Counted from the stretch's first letter, positions 35,839-46,763 are shown. The stretch: DNA of 64,000 bases from Pokkaliibacter plantistimulans (GCF_046844695.1 NZ_CP177354.1:5580001-5644000); one strand, 5' to 3'. A program made the numbers and translations. Notes: generated from the sequence alone by a model not told the origin.

Positions 35839-35974
35839 CGTATTCACGATCTCGCCCGTGCCAGACCGGGCGAAAAGCACTGAGGATGCGCCCTTTACCC
35901 GTGATAAAGGGTAGCGAGCACTCCGCAGGTCTTTTCAACGCCGTATGGCCTGAGCGCAACAGATCGTGAACACG
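35839..35974 (-). promoter_or_regulatory. Structured gap between binding-protein and permease genes
   Basis: The gap 35742-35977 holds two local hairpins (TCGCCCG/CGGGCGA at about 35853-35875 and CCCTTTA/TAAAGGG at about 35890-35911). They are enclosed by a long-range inverted repeat: CGTATTCACGATCT (35839-35852) against AGATCGTGAACACG (35961-35974), 13 of 14 matching. No U-run is present. A role in protecting the binding-protein transcript or reducing downstream expression is plausible. Confidence 0.55.
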
Positions 35975-35977
35975 CTC

Positions 35978-37051
35978 TTACAGCTGCTTATCCGCTGCCA
36001 TCTGCATATAGGTTGGGTCGAAGCGCAGCTTGACGTTACTGTCGCTGCCGTAGATGCCCGTCGGTGTTTCCACCCCGATAAAACCGGCATTGGGCGCGCC
36101 ATCGCCAAGCAGGCCGTGCTCGTAGGAGAACTCCGCCACATGCTGCATGGTGGCCTTCAGCTCGGCATCGCGGGTCAGCCCCAGTGCTGCCTGCGGGGTG
36201 TAGAACATGCGGGTGGTTTCCAGCTGGCTTTCAAAACCAAACAGATCGGTGCCGGAGGCGGTGGCCATGGCTTCGCGGGCGGCCTGACCGTCGGGGCCGG
36301 GGTCACTCATCAGGGCCATGGTTTCATACCAGGCACCGACCAGCGCCTTGCCAAAATCGGGGTTGTCCTTGAGGGTCTGGGTATTGGCGACCATCAGGTC
36401 GATGATTTCGCCGGGGATCTTGGAAGAATCAAATACCAGATGGCTGTCAGGCATCTGCGTGATGGTGCTCAGCAGCGGGTTCCAGGTGACAGTCGCCGTC
36501 ACGTCCGGCGTGCTGTAGGCCGCGACCATGTCGGCATCGGAGGTGTTGACCACGGTGACGTCTGATTCCTTCATGCCAACCGTTTCCAGCGCCCGCGCCA
36601 GCAGATAGTGCGACACGCTCAGCTCAACCAGATTGACGTTCTGGCCCTTGATGTCAGTGAGCTTGTCCTTGCCCTTCAGCACCACACCGTCATTACCGTT
36701 GGAGAAGTCACCGACGATCAGGGCGGTGCTGTCGACGCCACCGGCGGCCGGAATGGTCAGGGCATCCATGTTGGTCATGGCACAGGCATCAAAACCACCG
36801 GCGGTGTACTGATTGATGGACTCGACGTAGTCGTTGATCTGGGTGACATCAATGCTGATGCCGTACTTGTCGGCCCATTTCTTGATGATGCCGTGGTCCT
36901 TCATATAGCCCCAGGGCATCCAGCCCACATAGATGGACCAGCAGACATTGAAGTCTTTCTTGGTGTCGGCCTGAGCAGATGAGGATAACAAGGGCGCGCT
37001 GCAAACAGCGGCAAGGGCGGTGGAAACAAACAGTGCTGTGAGTCGCTTCAT
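35978..37051 (-). CDS. Guanidine-operon ABC transporter substrate-binding protein
   Basis: A periplasmic binding protein of 357 residues, first gene of the operon. I choose the start at 37051, which has GGGAGGT upstream. The signal peptide is about 28 residues (LLSSSAQAD). The mature part begins FNVCWSIYVGWMPWGYMKDHG and contains NDYVESINQYTAGGFDACAMTNMDAL. These are features of the binding-protein family linked to urea/guanidine carboxylase operons and older-annotated as urea-binding. The riboswitch makes guanidine the more likely ligand. Confidence 0.9.
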   Translation of the reverse strand: MKRLTALFVSTALAAVCSAPLLSSSAQADTKKDFNVCWSIYVGWMPWGYMKDHGIIKKWADKYGISIDVTQINDYVESINQYTAGGFDACAMTNMDALTIPAAGGVDSTALIVGDFSNGNDGVVLKGKDKLTDIKGQNVNLVELSVSHYLLARALETVGMKESDVTVVNTSDADMVAAYSTPDVTATVTWNPLLSTITQMPDSHLVFDSSKIPGEIIDLMVANTQTLKDNPDFGKALVGAWYETMALMSDPGPDGQAAREAMATASGTDLFGFESQLETTRMFYTPQAALGLTRDAELKATMQHVAEFSYEHGLLGDGAPNAGFIGVETPTGIYGSDSNVKLRFDPTYMQMAADKQL

Positions 37052-37109
37052 GGCTGACCTCCCGTTGGGATTACACATGGAATATCCGGAGTACTCTTGG
37101 CTTCACCGC

Positions 37110-37212
37110 CAATCGAACCTCCCGGGCTTTTCTCCCGCCGTGTAACCTTCTGCGAAGGTCGACCGCTCTCGGACCAGCCGTCTTCTCCCGAAGACCGGAA
37201 CCCTAGCGATCC
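37110..37212 (-). promoter_or_regulatory. Guanidine-I riboswitch (ykkC class)
   Basis: On the minus strand three conserved ykkC blocks appear in order and spacing: GCTAGGGTTCCGG (37207-37195), CTGGTCCGAGAGCGG (37177-37163) and GGCGGGAGAAAAGCCCGGGA (37139-37120). Between the last two is a small hairpin CCTTC-TGC-GAAGG. The match to the known guanidine-I aptamer is strong by eye. It lies 58 bases upstream of the binding-protein start. No intrinsic terminator follows, so control may be translational or through the flanking inverted repeat (37090-37101 with 37246-37257). The rest of 37213-37613 shows no gene. Confidence 0.93.
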
Positions 37213-37613
37213 ATTGCTGAATCAAATTGTCAGGCAGTTCCATCTGCCAAGAGTACTGCCCGTCTGGCTGACCATCAGCCATGCGGGTTGTGACGTACAT
37301 CAGTTGCTACACAAACTTGAATACAAGATCCGGGCCACAGTGGCTAAGCCTCTGTATTTGCAGGATTTACCTCTGTTTGCAGCGGTTGGCACAGTGCGGT
37401 TGTGCACTGCAACTGACGGCGACAGGCGATACCGCGCACGATCAGAGTGCAAGCAGCACTGGAGATAAAGCAGCGTGTATACGTCACTAACTGACGTGTA
37501 TCTGCATCGAAAATGCTGCTTGGCAACAGAAACTATTTTTATCGCCGGGGATTGCCGCTAGCGGCGACCTCGCTTTCAATAGAGGGCTTCTTCACTCTCA
37601 GGTTGCCAGGAAA

Positions 37614-38105
37614 ATGGATTTCCCACGCTTACATACCGCTTCCACTGCACGCCGCAGCAAACGGCTGGGTGCCTTGCTGTCAGGCGGACTGCTGGCCGCC
37701 GGCTGCACGCTGGTGCAGGCCGATGACGGCGCTGCGCCGCAATGTCAGGCACAGATCACCACGCTGATGTCGCTGCCGGTGCTGGATGGCACCGAGACCT
37801 TCGAGCCACGGCTGTACCACCCCAGCCCCGATCTGGTGTATGCCCAGTATTCGGTGGAGCTGGGCGATACCCTGCTGGAAGTCAGCATCGATCCGCAGAA
37901 CAACACCCTGACCCGCTGGACACTGGAAGCCGGTGAAGAAGAAGACGTCAGACACTATCAGCTCAGTTGCGATGAAAACGGTCGCTTCAGTGGCGACGGT
38001 GTGGAAGGCATGGCAGTGGATGGCGGCCTGCTGCTGTACGAAGCCAAAGCCGGTGACGACAGTATTCCTGATGATCTGGCCCTGTTTTATTCCAGAGATC
38101 ACTGA
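37614..38105 (+). CDS. Exported hypothetical protein (possible lipoprotein)
   Basis: A 163-residue protein with a basic N-terminus and signal sequence (RRSKRLGALLSGGLLAAGC); LAAGC is an acceptable lipobox, and the twin Arg may be incidental. The acidic mature part (LEAGEEEDVRHYQLSCDENG) contains two further Cys. I do not recognise the family. It is followed, in the same direction, by the Rrf2-type regulator. Confidence 0.7.
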   Translation: MDFPRLHTASTARRSKRLGALLSGGLLAAGCTLVQADDGAAPQCQAQITTLMSLPVLDGTETFEPRLYHPSPDLVYAQYSVELGDTLLEVSIDPQNNTLTRWTLEAGEEEDVRHYQLSCDENGRFSGDGVEGMAVDGGLLLYEAKAGDDSIPDDLALFYSRDH

Positions 38106-38242
38106 AATTCGAAAGATCACTGAGAAAGCGGCCCGTACTGTCGCCAACGGGGGCAAATTTGTACCCATCGTGATCAGCCAGCCTGTTAGAATCAGACGGC
38201 GGGGACACTGACCCCTCCCACCTAATTCAGGGTTGAGCTGAC

Positions 38243-38680
38243 ATGCAGTTAAAAAGCTTTACCGACCTGTCGCTGCGCACATTGCTGTATGTGGGCATGC
38301 AGGGTGAGAACCTGAGCACCATCGGCGCAATTGCCGACTTCTTCCACATCTCCAAAGAACATCTGCGTAAAGTGGTCCACCGCCTCTCCTCACTGGGCTA
38401 TCTGCACACCACCCGGGGAATCTACGGCGGCATGCAGCTGGCCATGGCGGCCGATCAGATTCGGCTGGGCAAGGTAGTGGCGCTGATGGAAGAAGACATG
38501 TCGATCATCGACTGTGAAGGCAGGCAGTGCACCCTCACCGGCCGCTGCAAGCTGAAGGGGGTGCTGATGCAGGCACAGCAGGCCTTTCTGCAGGTACTCG
38601 ACCAGTACACCCTGGCCGACGTCCTCAGCGACCCGCTCCTGCAACAGCAGTTACGTATCGAGCTGCACGCCGTCAGCTGA
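38243..38680 (+). CDS. nsrR: Rrf2-family Fe-S regulator, NsrR-like
   Basis: A 145-residue repressor. The winged-helix N-terminus starts MQLKSFTDLSLRTLLYVGMQ, as in NsrR, and includes ISKEHLRKVVHRLSSLGYL. Three cysteines in DCEGRQCTLTGRCKLK have the C-x4-C-x5-C spacing of the NsrR 4Fe-4S/2Fe-2S cluster, which senses nitric oxide. Family members repress hmp, ytfE and similar nitrosative-stress genes; none lie adjacent here. IscR-type alternatives are less likely given the N-terminus and spacing. Confidence 0.85.
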   Translation: MQLKSFTDLSLRTLLYVGMQGENLSTIGAIADFFHISKEHLRKVVHRLSSLGYLHTTRGIYGGMQLAMAADQIRLGKVVALMEEDMSIIDCEGRQCTLTGRCKLKGVLMQAQQAFLQVLDQYTLADVLSDPLLQQQLRIELHAVS

Positions 38681-38747
38681 CGAAGATTAAGAAAGCGCAG
38701 CAACACCGCCACTGCACTCCCGACACACGCCAGTCGTGACCACATTG

Positions 38748-39911
38748 TTACTGCAGCGGGCTGCCTTCAATCGTCTGCCGCAGACCGGCGAGAATATTGA
38801 CGCCGCTTTCCTGCGCCAGCTCGTCATACCATTCCTGCGTCTTGACCGGGTCCGTACCGTGGGTGGTGTCGCAGCGCTTGCGCGCGCGCAGCACGATACC
38901 GGCCACCCGCTCCAGACGCTGCGCCTCATACTGCGCAAGAGCTGCCGGAACATCCCCGGCGTACTGTTCCAGACAGTTCATCAGCACCCAGGCATCTTCC
39001 ATGGCCTGACAACCGCCCTGCCCCAGATCCGGCGTCATGGAGTGGGCCGCATCACCCAGCAGCACCAGCCGCCCCTTGACCAGCTTGTCGAGCGGGTCAA
39101 CATCGTGAATTTCCACCCGCGCGACCCGCTCAGGGTCAATACGCTCAATCAGCGTCTGCACCGGTTCCGCCCAGCCCGCAAAGTGCTGACGCAGCTCATC
39201 GCGATAGTGGTTGCGCTGGTTAGCCGTGCCCTTGGGCAGCGGCACGTCGAAGAAGAAATAGAATTCGTCATTGCCCATGGGCATCAGCGATACCCGCTTG
39301 TGCTCACCGACAAACTGCTTCCATTCGTGGGCATCGGCCAGATCGGCCGACACCGGCACCCGGCCATTCCAGTTCACATAGCCACGGTATTCCCGTTCGC
39401 TGTCGAACCCGGCCACCTCGGTGCGCAGACGTGAATGAGTGCCATCGGCTGCCACCAGCAGATCAGCGCGCACGGTGTCGCCCGTGCTCAGGGTGACATC
39501 TATACCCTTGGCATCCTGCGCTACCTGCTCACAACTGACACCGAGGGTGATGTGCTCCCTGCCGACAGCCTCCAGCAGCAGCTCCTGCAGCAGCGCGCGG
39601 GCAATCGGTCGTGCCGGTTGCTGCACCTGCTGATACAGCGGCTCCAGGCTGAAGCGGGTCAGGGTCTGCCCCTGCTGGTCCTGATAACTCATGCTGCGCA
39701 TATCACCGCTGACCGCCTCAATCTGCTCCTTCAGCCCCAGCGCATTGAGAATCTTCACGCCGTTGGACCAGATGGAGATCGCCGCGCCAACCGGCGCCAG
39801 TTCCGCCACCCGCTCATAGACATGGACCCGGTGACCGGCTTTCTGCAGGGCAAGGGCGGCGGTTAATCCACCCATGCCCGCGCCTGCGACAACAATGTTG
39901 AGTGCTTGCAT
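38748..39911 (-). CDS. hpxO: FAD-dependent urate hydroxylase HpxO
   Basis: An FAD monooxygenase of 387 residues that converts urate to 5-hydroxyisourate in purine degradation. N-terminal GxGxxG (VAGAGMGGLTAALALQKAG), the second FAD motif (LLGDAAHSMTPDLGQGG) and the segments PVGAAISIWSNGVK, YRGYVNWNG, RVSLMPMGNDEFYFFFDVPL and RKRCDTTHG closely follow Klebsiella HpxO over its whole length. The start at 39911 has AGGA 9 bases upstream. No other purine genes (hpxT, hpxQ, allantoinase) are nearby, so the gene is isolated from its pathway. It is convergent with nsrR. Confidence 0.9.
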   Translation of the reverse strand: MQALNIVVAGAGMGGLTAALALQKAGHRVHVYERVAELAPVGAAISIWSNGVKILNALGLKEQIEAVSGDMRSMSYQDQQGQTLTRFSLEPLYQQVQQPARPIARALLQELLLEAVGREHITLGVSCEQVAQDAKGIDVTLSTGDTVRADLLVAADGTHSRLRTEVAGFDSEREYRGYVNWNGRVPVSADLADAHEWKQFVGEHKRVSLMPMGNDEFYFFFDVPLPKGTANQRNHYRDELRQHFAGWAEPVQTLIERIDPERVARVEIHDVDPLDKLVKGRLVLLGDAAHSMTPDLGQGGCQAMEDAWVLMNCLEQYAGDVPAALAQYEAQRLERVAGIVLRARKRCDTTHGTDPVKTQEWYDELAQESGVNILAGLRQTIEGSPLQ

Positions 39912-40194
39912 AGGGAGCATTCCTGACAGTTAAGTAATCACTGCTCCCTGCCAAGCAAAAAACTAACCAAGTAGTCAGAAATCTTGAAATTGGCCAAAAG
40001 CCCCGTGATATCAGGCATCTGGCGTTATGTATCAGGTGCATTGGGAGAGGTTGCGGACAATCGCCTATGCCCCGAATTGGGGAGTAACGCCCGGCAGGGG
40101 GCCGTAATGGGGCAGCCGTGCTGCGGTGATCACCACAACACGGCGCAGAGTAAAGAGAGGAAAAAAGTTGCTGTCAGAGCAGACAGCGAACCGG
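39912..40194. other. Intergenic region between hpxO and the DUF1835 gene
   Basis: This region of 283 bases should carry the hpxO promoter and the 3' end of the DUF1835 transcript. I see no conserved motif, terminator with U-run or small gene that I can support. Confidence 0.4.
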
Positions 40195-41457
40195 TCAGCG
40201 CACCTGCCCTTTGATGCAGATACCACCCACCCAGCGCTCACCGTAGAACAGCTCACGAAAATCGCGTTTGCCACGCAGTACGGCAACGCCGGTCTCGGTC
40301 AGAAAGATGGGGTAACTGGGCCAGCCTCGCTCAGGGTCGCCCTTGCCCGGCTCCAGCACAAACAACGGCTCACGGCTCTGCTGCAGCTTCCGGAGCAGAT
40401 GCCAGAACATCAGATCACCCAGAAACGGCAGCGGTTCGAGCTGTCGCATCAGCACCGCAAACACCCGGCCCACGGTATCGGCGCCATAGTCTGCCATGGC
40501 CTGCAGTGCCAGGTGCTGGGTCAGCCCCAGACCATTGAAGCCGGAGGGTAACTCCCGCAGATGGCGTTGCAGGGCGCGTTGCATGGGCAAGATCGGCGGC
40601 GTTTCTGCGGCGGCAAGGGCCTGCAACGCGGCCGGATCAGGCTGGCACAACGCCCGCCATACCTGTCGCCCCAGCTGCAGGTGCGCACGGCCCAGCGGCA
40701 CCCGCTGGTTGTGCCACAGCCAGGTCAACAGCTCCGGTGTCAGCTGCCCCAGCCCGATAAAATCCGGCACCCCCGGCACCTGCTCAACACAGATCAGCTC
40801 CAGCTGCACCTTTGGTTGCAGCCGCAACAGCTGGTCCAGCAAGAAGGCCAGAATCAGCTGGTCGTAGCTGTCGTGTTCAAACCACAACACCACCTGCTGA
40901 TAGTCTTCCAGCCGCTGCAACACGGCATATTCACCCTGCAGACGCGCGAGGGCATCAGCCGGCTCCAGCTCATAGGCCGAGGCGATAAAGCGGGCGCGGT
41001 TGTGGATAAACTCAGGTAACGGCAGATCGGCCAGTGGCCCCTGACAGAAGGGGTCGGCAAACTGCTGGAAATCACCGATAAAACCGGCCAGCTGCAGACT
41101 CTGGCGAATGTCCTCGCCACAGCGCAGATGCAGGGTATGGCGACCATCAGGCGCAGTGTCAGGCTGATGGGCCAGCTGCTCGATATGCGTTTTCATCCGC
41201 GCCCAGCTGGCAAAGCCGTTCTCGCGGGCAATCACCCACTGGGCATCCGCCAGCTGTGGATAAAAGCCATGATCGTAGCGCGGGTGATGCTGTTGAAAAC
41301 GCTGCACCGCGGGCGCCTGATCCTGATGATAGGCCCGCAGTAACTCTCTGGCGCGCTTCTTCTGCTGTTCCAGATTCAGCCGCCCGTTGAACCAAGTACG
41401 CTGGTAAGGCGACGGTGCCGCTGTATCACTCACAGACGGACGCTCAGTATCAGACAT
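40195..41457 (-). CDS. DUF1835-domain protein
   Basis: A cytoplasmic protein of 420 residues. The start at 41457 has GGAGGAG upstream. DUF1835 proteins combine an N-terminal nucleotide-handling-like region with conserved phrases seen here: LHLRCGEDIRQSLQLAGFIG, FADPFCQGPL, LWFEHDSYDQLILAFLLDQL and LGQLTPELL. A C-terminal winged-helix-like part (FLTETGVAVLRG) follows. An additional N-terminal segment (YPQLADAQWVIARENGFASW) resembles ankyrin-linked domains common to DUF1835 fusions. The function of the family is not established. Confidence 0.8.
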   Translation of the reverse strand: MSDTERPSVSDTAAPSPYQRTWFNGRLNLEQQKKRARELLRAYHQDQAPAVQRFQQHHPRYDHGFYPQLADAQWVIARENGFASWARMKTHIEQLAHQPDTAPDGRHTLHLRCGEDIRQSLQLAGFIGDFQQFADPFCQGPLADLPLPEFIHNRARFIASAYELEPADALARLQGEYAVLQRLEDYQQVVLWFEHDSYDQLILAFLLDQLLRLQPKVQLELICVEQVPGVPDFIGLGQLTPELLTWLWHNQRVPLGRAHLQLGRQVWRALCQPDPAALQALAAAETPPILPMQRALQRHLRELPSGFNGLGLTQHLALQAMADYGADTVGRVFAVLMRQLEPLPFLGDLMFWHLLRKLQQSREPLFVLEPGKGDPERGWPSYPIFLTETGVAVLRGKRDFRELFYGERWVGGICIKGQVR

Positions 41458-41641
41458 ACGACTCCTCCTGCAGCCTTGCTGCATTATGCCTGTGTCCGCC
41501 CTTCAGGCCAGAAATCGTATGGAAGTGAAGAGGTTATCAACCGGGCGCAGCCCTTTTCGCGAACGTGAACGCTGGTAAGCGCCGGTCAAGGATAGCCCAT
41601 ATACGTGCTGTAGCAAGTAACCGATTACCTGTGGGAGAGAC

Positions 41642-41671
41642 AAGCCAGAGAGCACAGATGCTCTCTGGCTT
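41642..41671. terminator. Perfect hairpin after the lipoprotein/hydrolase pair
   Basis: AAGCCAGAGAGCA and TGCTCTCTGGCTT pair over 13 bp around CAGA. It starts 12 bases after the lipoprotein stop and probably ends that transcript, although the U-run is weak. Confidence 0.6.
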
Positions 41672-41683
41672 AAAAGAGTGACA

Positions 41684-42292
41684 TCACTCGGTTGGTATAG
41701 CCTCTGGCTCACACGTCATGTCTGAAGCCATAACGACATGCTGCTTAGCGTCTGCAAGACCTTTGACGATTGTTTCTCTGGGAATAACCACTTCATTACT
41801 GACCGCCGCACCGCGCATATACAGAACAGCCCGTAGTTGCAGGCGTAACTGCTCATACTCTTTACTGCTCAATGCCACGCGACGCTGGCTACTGGTACCA
41901 TCATTCGTGTTATCCCAGATCAAATCCTTGGCAACAAAAGCCTCCACCGTAGAGCCTGCGGCCAGTTCAATTGATCTTTCACGATCAACAACCCACCCTC
42001 GTAACACGCCCGTACTGTCTCGATAGCCTACAAATCCCCCACCAGAGCTTTGTTCTGGCGATGTAGCGGATACATCCAGAAAGTTATCAATTTGCACTGA
42101 TCGACCGGAAACATCGACGTTATCCAACAACCTCAAGGTGACGTGCAAATAGTCACCTTGCGGAATAATGGGTTTGCCGCACCGATCATTGATTACCAGA
42201 GTGGCAGGCTCTAATCGGACAGGCTCGACTCTTATCTGCGAGGAGCACCCTGCCAGAATCATAGGGGCAATGATTGCTATCAACCCTTTCAT
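41684..42292 (-). CDS. Predicted lipoprotein, possible immunity partner of the adjacent hydrolase
   Basis: A 202-residue lipoprotein with signal MKGLIAIIAPMILAGC (Cys16). The mature part is beta-rich with no recognised domain. Its start overlaps the hydrolase stop (TGATG), so the two are co-translated. Lipoproteins encoded immediately after secreted lipases commonly neutralise them in the periplasm (Tle/Tli type VI pairs), and this layout fits. This is inference; no secretion genes are in the window. Confidence 0.75.
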   Translation of the reverse strand: MKGLIAIIAPMILAGCSSQIRVEPVRLEPATLVINDRCGKPIIPQGDYLHVTLRLLDNVDVSGRSVQIDNFLDVSATSPEQSSGGGFVGYRDSTGVLRGWVVDRERSIELAAGSTVEAFVAKDLIWDNTNDGTSSQRRVALSSKEYEQLRLQLRAVLYMRGAAVSNEVVIPRETIVKGLADAKQHVVMASDMTCEPEAIPTE

Positions 42293-42918
42293 CAGTGATC
42301 CGCCTTGCCATTCTGCTTTAGTGTCTCCAGTGCTAATCGGTACATCAGACCCGCTTGGCCATGGTGAAGGTCGCAGGCTTGGTTAATGCTGGCCTTGTTT
42401 TGGTAACCCAGTTGCCCTCCCACTGTTGCCACGGTGTCGTCAAAATCTGTATTAGAAAAGGGGATGGACAGTGCAGAAGCGACACCTGCCACCGCGTTGC
42501 CCACCACCGGCACCGTAGCAACAGCATCAATAAAGCTTTGTCGTTGATAGACATTGACCCATGTCTTGGCCGCCACATTGCTGGTCAATGGCAAAAGTGA
42601 CACCGGGTCCAGTGTAATCAGCACATTGACACTCTTGCCCTGTACCTTCAGTGCCTGAGCAAGGCGAATGGCAGCCCCTCCTCCCCAGCTATGCCCCGTA
42701 ATATTCACTATGTCGCCCAGTTTTAAATCAGCCTGAATACTGGCCAGAATCACCGGATAGTCTTCATGGCCATAGTACAGCGCTGAAACACCCGGATTCT
42801 TAGCCTTCCTGATAGGCATTACTTCACGCTCTACCAAACGGGTTGGGGCCACCACTGTCGTCAGGGCATCACTCTTATCTGCCCCACCCCCAATCATGTA
42901 TTCAATTGTTCTTGGCAT
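42292..42918 (-). CDS. Lipase-like alpha/beta hydrolase, possible effector
   Basis: A 208-residue serine hydrolase without signal peptide. The nucleophile elbow is GHSWGGGAA, preceded by LGDIVNITGHSWGG. A candidate Asp follows in TLDPVSLLPLT, and His is in ACDLHHGQAGLMY. It is shorter than usual lipases. The absence of a signal peptide and translational coupling to a lipoprotein gene suggest a contact-dependent or type VI lipase effector, but a cytoplasmic housekeeping hydrolase is possible. Confidence 0.7.
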   Translation of the reverse strand: MPRTIEYMIGGGADKSDALTTVVAPTRLVEREVMPIRKAKNPGVSALYYGHEDYPVILASIQADLKLGDIVNITGHSWGGGAAIRLAQALKVQGKSVNVLITLDPVSLLPLTSNVAAKTWVNVYQRQSFIDAVATVPVVGNAVAGVASALSIPFSNTDFDDTVATVGGQLGYQNKASINQACDLHHGQAGLMYRLALETLKQNGKADH

Positions 42919-42954
42919 TTCGCCCTCCTTGAACAGTAAAAACGTCGTTCCCTT

Positions 42955-43191
42955 TCACATCCAGAAGCGGGGGCCGTAAGAGTAGCCCTTCTGAAAATCG
43001 CGCTCAAGCCAACCACTCTGTGTACCTTTGGGACTTGAAGGCCAAGATGCCTGACCCAGATCAACATGCTGGCAGTAAGGGCAACGTAGCCTTTTACGCA
43101 GCTGCACAATAACTATCTGATATTCGTCTAAGCTAATACACAGCAACCGTTCAGCAGGCAGCTGTCCCGGCACTTCCCAGAAGCTGTTCAC
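42955..43191 (-). CDS. Small hypothetical protein or gene remnant upstream of the hydrolase
   Basis: A 78-residue frame with a GTG start and no good ribosome site. It contains a CPYC motif (LRKRLRCPYCQHVDLG), which could bind metal, and an aromatic C-terminus (YSYGPRFWM). The frame is open for another nine codons upstream (reading VWTGRGI) without a start codon, so it may be the 3' remnant of a longer gene. It reads into the hydrolase gene with a 36-base gap. Confidence 0.45.
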   Translation of the reverse strand: MNSFWEVPGQLPAERLLCISLDEYQIVIVQLRKRLRCPYCQHVDLGQASWPSSPKGTQSGWLERDFQKGYSYGPRFWM

Positions 43192-43293
43192 AATCCCGCG
43201 CCCCGTCCATACCCGGCATCATCCCTGTCGGGGGTACACAGCAGATCAGGGCAAGGGGTAACAGAGGGAGCCTGTCAAGCCAGTGAGGAGCCC

Positions 43294-46080
<2,787 letters not shown>

Positions 46081-46090
46081 AGACACAACC

Positions 46091-46114
46091 GGCCAGTGCC
46101 AGCAGGCACTGGCC
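46091..46114. terminator. Perfect hairpin between the P-type ATPase and toxin genes
   Basis: GGCCAGTGCC and GGCACTGGCC form a 10-bp stem around AGCA in the gap between converging genes. There is no U-run, so its efficiency is uncertain. Confidence 0.55.
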
Positions 46115-46137
46115 AGATCATTCACGGCATCGCCACG

Positions 46138-46401
46138 CTATTCATAGTGAGTCCACATACGCAGCACCTTGACGATCCTGTCCTCGGTCAGCACCTGATA
46201 GACCAGACGATGTTGAATATTAATCCGGCGTGAGTAGGCGCCCGCCAGATCACCCACCAGTTTTTCGTAAGGAGGCGGGTTCTGATAAGGATTGGCAGCC
46301 AGTACCTGCAATAACTCTTTGGCCTTTTCCTTCAGGCCCGCCGCAGCCAGCTTCTGCGCATCCTTCTGTGCTTGCTTTGCAAACACCACCTGCCATGTCA
46401 C
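46138..46401 (-). CDS. Toxin of the YoeB/Txe family
   Basis: A ribosome-dependent mRNA interferase of 87 residues. I choose the GTG at 46401, which overlaps the antitoxin stop as GTGA; longer ATG starts would lie within the antitoxin gene. The RelE-fold landmarks YEKLVGDLAGAYSRRINIQHRLVYQV are present. The terminal WTHYE corresponds to the catalytic HYE/HYH ending of YoeB, with the base Glu and Arg (SRRI) present. The toxin appears intact. Confidence 0.92.
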   Translation of the reverse strand: MTWQVVFAKQAQKDAQKLAAAGLKEKAKELLQVLAANPYQNPPPYEKLVGDLAGAYSRRINIQHRLVYQVLTEDRIVKVLRMWTHYE

Positions 46402-46640
46402 CAGTCCAGCTCCCTGGCACATTCTTCAGGAGTCTCCTCCATACCGGCCTTGATGCTTTCACGCATACCGGGAACGGCCAGCAAATACAGCGTCTCCTGA
46501 ATCGCTGCCCAGTCCTCAGCGGACAACAGCACCGCAGAGTTCCGTTTCCCGGCAATAGTAATCGGCTCATGGCTCTCTGCAGCCTGATCCAGCAGGCGAT
46601 ATAAATTGGCGCGAGCTTCACTCGCTGTCAGGGTTTGCAT
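46398..46640 (-). CDS. Antitoxin of the YefM/Phd family
   Basis: An 80-residue antitoxin. The N-terminal Phd/YefM DNA-binding domain starts MQTLTASEARANLYRLLDQA and continues SHEPITIAGKRNSAVLLSAEDW. The C-terminal tail (EETPEECARELDW) would bind the toxin. It is co-transcribed with the toxin and overlaps its start by 4 bases. A palindrome 46 bases upstream is a candidate self-repression site. Confidence 0.93.
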   Translation of the reverse strand: MQTLTASEARANLYRLLDQAAESHEPITIAGKRNSAVLLSAEDWAAIQETLYLLAVPGMRESIKAGMEETPEECARELDW

Positions 46641-46685
46641 AAGACCTCCACTATCATGTCAGCAACCACTGTTGATCCGCAAAAG

Positions 46686-46703
46686 CGTACGTTTAGACGT
46701 ACG
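46686..46703. promoter_or_regulatory. Candidate autoregulatory operator of the toxin-antitoxin operon
   Basis: CGTACGT-TTAG-ACGTACG is a perfect inverted repeat of 7-bp arms in the promoter region, and each arm is itself nearly palindromic. YefM-type complexes bind short palindromes at this position. Confidence 0.6.
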
Positions 46704-46763
46704 AAAATTCAAACAAGTAAAATTCATCCTGCCTTTCGTACTGGCAGAACAGGTCAACGTGCC

